A stretch of 64,000 nucleotides of DNA, from assembly GCA_964589625.1 (NCBI GenBank), contig CAZPSH010000001.1:62001-126000 (forward strand), read 5' to 3'. Of this stretch, positions 60,887 to 64,000 are shown piece by piece (positions within the stretch are counted from its first letter, which is position 1; the number at the start of each line of letters is the position of its first letter). The position numbers and the translations under genes are program-made. Source of the stretch: JBFLVU01 sp964589625 (GTDB lineage Bacteria; Acidobacteriota; UBA4820; DSQY01). A model generated the notes under the pieces. The model was given only the letters and a program-made list of their open reading frames with translations, had not been told where the DNA came from and did no database searches.

Positions 60887-62089
60887 TCAGGCGAGGACCC
60901 GGCCGATGGTTTTCACGGCCCAGTCGATCTCCTCCTTCGTAATCACGAGGGCCGGAGCGAAGCGGATGACCTGCTCGTGGGTGTCCTTTGCCAGAATTCC
61001 CTGCTCCATCATCTTCATGCAGTAGGGGCGCGCGGGGCCAGCGGAGTCACGGATGACCACGCCAATGAGGAGGCCCTTGCCGCGGACCTTCTCGATGCGG
61101 GGGCTGTTCAGGGCGCGGAGGCGGTCCATGAAATAGGGCCCCAGTTCGGCGGCGCGCTTGTCGAGGGCCTCGTCCCGAAGGACCTCGATGGCCGCCTTGG
61201 AGATGGCTGCGGCCAGTGGATTTCCGCCGAAGGTGGATCCGTGGTCGCCGGGCGTGAACACGCCCATGACGGGCTCGTCGGCCACGATGGCGGACACCGG
61301 GAAGAGGCCGCCGCCCAGGGCCTTGCCGAGGATCATGACGTCGGGTTTCACGGCCTCCCAATCGCAGGCGAACCAGCGGCCCGTTCGGCAAAAGCCGGTC
61401 TGAACCTCGTCCGCCAGCATCAGGACGTTGTTCTTCGAGCAGATTTCGCGGACGACCTTGAGGTACCCCTCCGGGGGGACCACGACGCCGGCCTCGCCCT
61501 GGATGGGCTCCACGAGGAAGCCGACGGTGTTGGGCGTGATGGCCGCCTCCAGGGCCCGCGCGTCCCCGTAGGGGATCATGGGAAAACCGGGGGTGTGGGG
61601 GCCGAAGCCGTCTCGGGTCTGCTTGTCGGAGGAGAAGCCCACGATGGTGGTGGTTCGGCCGTGGAAGTTCTGTTCGCAGACCACGATCTCCTGCTTGCCC
61701 TCGGGGACTCCCTTCACGTACTGGCCCCACTTGCGCGCGGCTTTGATGGCCGTCTCCACGGCCTCCGCTCCGGTGTTCATGGGAAGGGCCTTCTGATAGC
61801 CCGTGATTTCGCACAGGAGCTTGAGCCAGGGGCCCATCTGATCGTTGTGGAAGGCCCTGGAGGTGAGGGTGACCCGGTCGGCCTGCGCCTTGAGGGCTTC
61901 CACGATCTTGGGGTGGCGGTGCCCCTGGTTCACGGCGGAATAGGCGGAGAGGCAGTCGAGGAATTTCTTTCCTTCCACGTCCCAGACCCAGCAGCGCTCG
62001 GCGCGCTGAATGACGACCGGGAGGGGGTGGTAGTTGTGGGCGCCGTAGCGCTCGTCCACTTCGATGAACTCGTGGGTGGTGCACGTCAT
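60887..62089 (-). CDS. rocD: ornithine aminotransferase-like class III PLP enzyme
   Basis: 400 residues from ATG 62089, with GGAGGTCC upstream; the longer frame lacks a ribosome site. PLP lysine lies in VMILGKALGGGLFPVSA, and NTGAEAVETAIKAARKWG, NFHGRTTTIVGFS and EPIQGEAGV are class III motifs. FIEVDERYGAHNYHPLPVVI at the N-terminus is typical of ornithine-oxo-acid transaminase, which makes glutamate semialdehyde. Good single-gene assignment; no proline or arginine genes are adjacent. Confidence 0.93.
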   Translation of the reverse strand: MTCTTHEFIEVDERYGAHNYHPLPVVIQRAERCWVWDVEGKKFLDCLSAYSAVNQGHRHPKIVEALKAQADRVTLTSRAFHNDQMGPWLKLLCEITGYQKALPMNTGAEAVETAIKAARKWGQYVKGVPEGKQEIVVCEQNFHGRTTTIVGFSSDKQTRDGFGPHTPGFPMIPYGDARALEAAITPNTVGFLVEPIQGEAGVVVPPEGYLKVVREICSKNNVLMLADEVQTGFCRTGRWFACDWEAVKPDVMILGKALGGGLFPVSAIVADEPVMGVFTPGDHGSTFGGNPLAAAISKAAIEVLRDEALDKRAAELGPYFMDRLRALNSPRIEKVRGKGLLIGVVIRDSAGPARPYCMKMMEQGILAKDTHEQVIRFAPALVITKEEIDWAVKTIGRVLA

Positions 62090-62224
62090 GGGGGACCTCC
62101 GGAATCGCGAGGAAGCCGGCGAGGCCCCGAGGCGGCCGCCCCGGGAACTTCCCACCGGTGGTCAGAGGCCCATGCTAGCAGAAACGGCGAGCTCAATCCA
62201 GCAGATACGGCCCCGGGGCGTTCC

Positions 62225-62843
62225 TCAGACGTGGTTTCTCAGCATCAGTTCCTTAGGGGAGGGCTCCAGGTAGGTTTGGCCACGAAGATAGGTCACCGAA
62301 TGGAGGCGCACGTAGTGGCGAAACAGGGTGAGGGGCACGACGAGGGGCACGAGGCCCGCGGCGTAGTCTTCGAGGACGCCGTGAAGTTCCCGGCGCTCTT
62401 CAGGGGAAAGCACCTCCCGAAGGTATCCGGCCATGTGCTGGAGGACGTTAACGTTCTTCTTGGTCGTGGCGAGGCGCGTCAGCGAGGTCATAAAGGTGCG
62501 GGCATATTCCAGGGAGACTTCCTCCCGTGGCCAGGGCGTCCACCCGCCGGCGAGCATAGGCCGCCATGACCTCCGTGTGGTCCGTCTGGCTCTTGGGGGC
62601 CACGAGGCGGACGACGTCTCCGTGTCGCTCCAGTCGGATGGACTCCCGCGGCGTTCCCATCCCGACCTCCACCTCCGGGCAAACGGGAACGTACGTGACG
62701 AAGGGGCCCACCGTGTCGGTGAGGAAAGGATCGTGCTTGTGGCCGCCGTCGAAGCGTACGTTTCGGCCCAACAGGCCGTGAAAACGAGCGGGAGAGGGAA
62801 CCCCCGCGCCCGGCGGCGCGGCGCCCCTCTCCCATAACCCCAC
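62225..62843 (-). pseudogene. broken DUF523-DUF1722 (YbgA-like) gene
   Basis: Two frames together make a shortened gene. Frame one reads LLGRNVRFDGGHKHD and CPEVEVGM (DUF523) to about RRVDALA; a second frame then resumes with PREEVSLEYARTFM and runs through NVLQHMAGYLREVL and ELMLRNHV (DUF1722) to 62225. Between them roughly 100-130 residues, including the SKSPSCG region, are absent and the frame changes. At the N-terminus the usual ACLLG reads as TAC in one frame and LLG in the other, consistent with loss of one CCTG repeat. Two independent lesions point to decay, though an assembly error remains possible. Confidence 0.7.
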
Positions 62844-63116
62844 CCGGACCCTACTCTACTTCGGTTCCGGATCCGAGAAAAGCCCCCCTTCCGCCCCTCT
62901 GCAGGAACCGGGAGGATTCCTGACCCGATGAGAAGGAGGTGCCCGAGGACGCCGCCCCGCGCCTCGGGGGCACGGGGTCCTCGAAGCGGGGGGAAAGGGG
63001 CCGTTGGAAGACACGAACTTCCGTGGAAGAATGAGGACGTGGTCCGGATGTTGGACGGCGGAGGCGCGCGCCGGACGGCCCGAAGGGGCCCAGGCGGAAG
63101 AACCGGGGAGGTCGGT

Positions 63117-63422
63117 ATGGCAGGGCAGACTCCGGAGGAACGGACCCTCGTTACCCTTACGGTGGGGCCCTTGGAGAAAGCGGCGCTTGCGGATGCGGCG
63201 AAGGGTCTCGGGATGGAGGAGTTGTTTCGGAGCGCCGTGTCCCCCAAGGGAAGACGCTTCGCCGTCACGCTCGAGGAGGAGGACTGGGAGGAACTGGCCG
63301 GCTTGCTCTCGGTGACTTCGAATCGGGCGCGGAACGCGGAAAAGCAGAAGCTCTTGGACGCCCTCATCGAACGGATCGAGGACGCTCTTCTGGTGGATCC
63401 CGAAGACGACGAGGAGAGCTAA
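63117..63422 (+). CDS. small acidic protein, unknown
   Basis: 101 residues from ATG 63117 with GGGGAGGT upstream. The frame extends upstream for 63 codons without a ribosome site and is not used. The protein is predicted helical and acidic, with EERTLVTLTVGPLEKAALA at the start and DEES at the end. I do not recognise it. It precedes hemF by 57 bases on the same strand. Confidence 0.7.
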   Translation: MAGQTPEERTLVTLTVGPLEKAALADAAKGLGMEELFRSAVSPKGRRFAVTLEEEDWEELAGLLSVTSNRARNAEKQKLLDALIERIEDALLVDPEDDEES

Positions 63423-63479
63423 GCCGCGGCCTGGGGAACAGTCTCCTCCTCGGGGGGTTCTTGTCGCGGAGGGTCGAGC

Positions 63480-64000
63480 GTGTCCGGCGTTCGCGAAGGC
63501 ATGGAAGGGATCATAAGGGAGGCTCAGGAATCCATCTGCCGGGCACTCGAGGCCCTGGATGGAGGGCGCTTCGGGAGCGAAACGTGGGAGCGCCCAGGGG
63601 GCGGGGGAGGTCTGAGCCGGGTTCTGGAAGGCGGGCAGGTTCTCGAGAGGGCCGGGGTGAACGTTTCCTCGGTGCACGGGACGCTCTCCACCGTCGCCGC
63701 CCACGCCATGGGCGGCGGAAGGGACCTTCCGGGGGACGCCTTCCCCTTCCGCGCGGTGGGCCTGAGCCTGGTTCTTCATCCCCGCAACCCCCACGCGCCC
63801 ACGGCCCACGCCAACTACCGCTACATCGAACGCGGATCGGGTGCGGCCCCTGGTTCCTGGTGGTTCGGGGGCGGATCGGACCTCACCCCGTACGTCCTGT
63901 ATGAGGAGGACGCGAGGCACTTCCACGGAGTTCTGAAGGAGGTCTGCGACCGCCACGATCGAACCTTCTACCCGCGCTTCAAACGCGCCTGCGACGAATA
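63480..64000 (+). CDS. hemF: coproporphyrinogen III oxidase, aerobic (partial)
   Basis: Starts at GTG 63480 after GGAGGG and runs off the right edge; 173 residues are visible. The motifs VNVSSVHG, TAHANYRYIE and WWFGGGSDLTPYVLYEEDARHFH are diagnostic of HemF, the O2-dependent oxidative decarboxylase of coproporphyrinogen III in haem synthesis. It implies that the organism can use oxygen for haem formation at least at times, in contrast with the nitrite-reduction genes at the other end. Confidence 0.93.
   Translation, partial: MSGVREGMEGIIREAQESICRALEALDGGRFGSETWERPGGGGGLSRVLEGGQVLERAGVNVSSVHGTLSTVAAHAMGGGRDLPGDAFPFRAVGLSLVLHPRNPHAPTAHANYRYIERGSGAAPGSWWFGGGSDLTPYVLYEEDARHFHGVLKEVCDRHDRTFYPRFKRACDE

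Noticed and set aside
1..64000. Insertion sequences, prophage or integrase attachment sites
   Set aside because: No transposase, integrase or terminal inverted repeats were found; the window reads as stable chromosome.

Overview
The window is a high-GC bacterial chromosome segment of about 64 kb with roughly 55 protein genes, one tRNA, one tmRNA, and no recognisable phage, transposon, IS or CRISPR sequence. The outer-membrane and periplasmic machinery (MlaEFD, a TonB-dependent receptor, a porin, a NapC/NrfH cytochrome) indicates a diderm. The mix of GC content, a Ser/Thr kinase, DUF4388 and PilZ signalling proteins, an S46 dipeptidyl peptidase, an Aquifex-type aconitase and pyruvate phosphate dikinase resembles Acidobacteriota (Holophagae or relatives), but no rRNA or marker here settles it. 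A 10-base run of N inside a low-complexity tract shows that this is a draft assembly.

Layout. 1-6 kb: a minus-strand nitrogen-oxide island running NsrR-like Rrf2 regulator, hemerythrin, quinol NO reductase, cupin, porin, nrfH and the first codons of nrfA. 6-11.5 kb: a MoxR/DUF58/BatA/BatB stress operon (minus) in which BatB is fused to a TPR BatC-like protein. 11.8-20 kb: scpA, a histidine kinase lacking the usual G1 box, then mlaE-mlaF-mlaD overlapping a sugar epimerase and UDP-glucose dehydrogenase, then trmB and an unknown. 20-25 kb (minus): a GGDEF/HD-GYP pair and a YihY membrane protein coupled to a Ser/Thr kinase. 25.5-34 kb: a secreted orphan, a metallophosphoesterase, OsmC, an aminotransferase coupled to an unusual thioredoxin-HEAT protein, a PKD protein, and a PAP2-glycosyltransferase pair. 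34-39 kb: S46 peptidase, YitT, tmRNA with promoter and terminator, and a double-domain PPK2 kinase. 39.5-44.3 kb: a TonB receptor followed by a complete CbiMN-Q-O cobalt/nickel transporter. 44.3-51 kb: tRNA-Ala, recJ, ppdK and an aldehyde dehydrogenase. 51-62 kb: ribH-nusB-transglutaminase-DUF4388 (minus), tandem-repeat DNA, mtnP-pfkB, aconitase, a REC-PilZ protein, an EamA transporter, an ornithine aminotransferase-like enzyme and a decayed DUF523-DUF1722 gene. The right edge holds a small acidic protein and the start of hemF.

Functionally the window combines housekeeping (translation rescue, tRNA modification, replication/repair, riboflavin, haem, central carbon) with envelope maintenance, second-messenger and kinase signalling, metal uptake and NO/nitrite handling. 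Many neighbours overlap by exactly four bases (ATGA or GTGA), so translational coupling is pervasive and helps define operons. I see no obviously new defence or mobile system. The most distinctive items are the thioredoxin-HEAT protein coupled to an aminotransferase, the BatB-TPR fusion, the PAP2-GT28 lipid pair, and the repeat tract lying where the ribH promoter should be.
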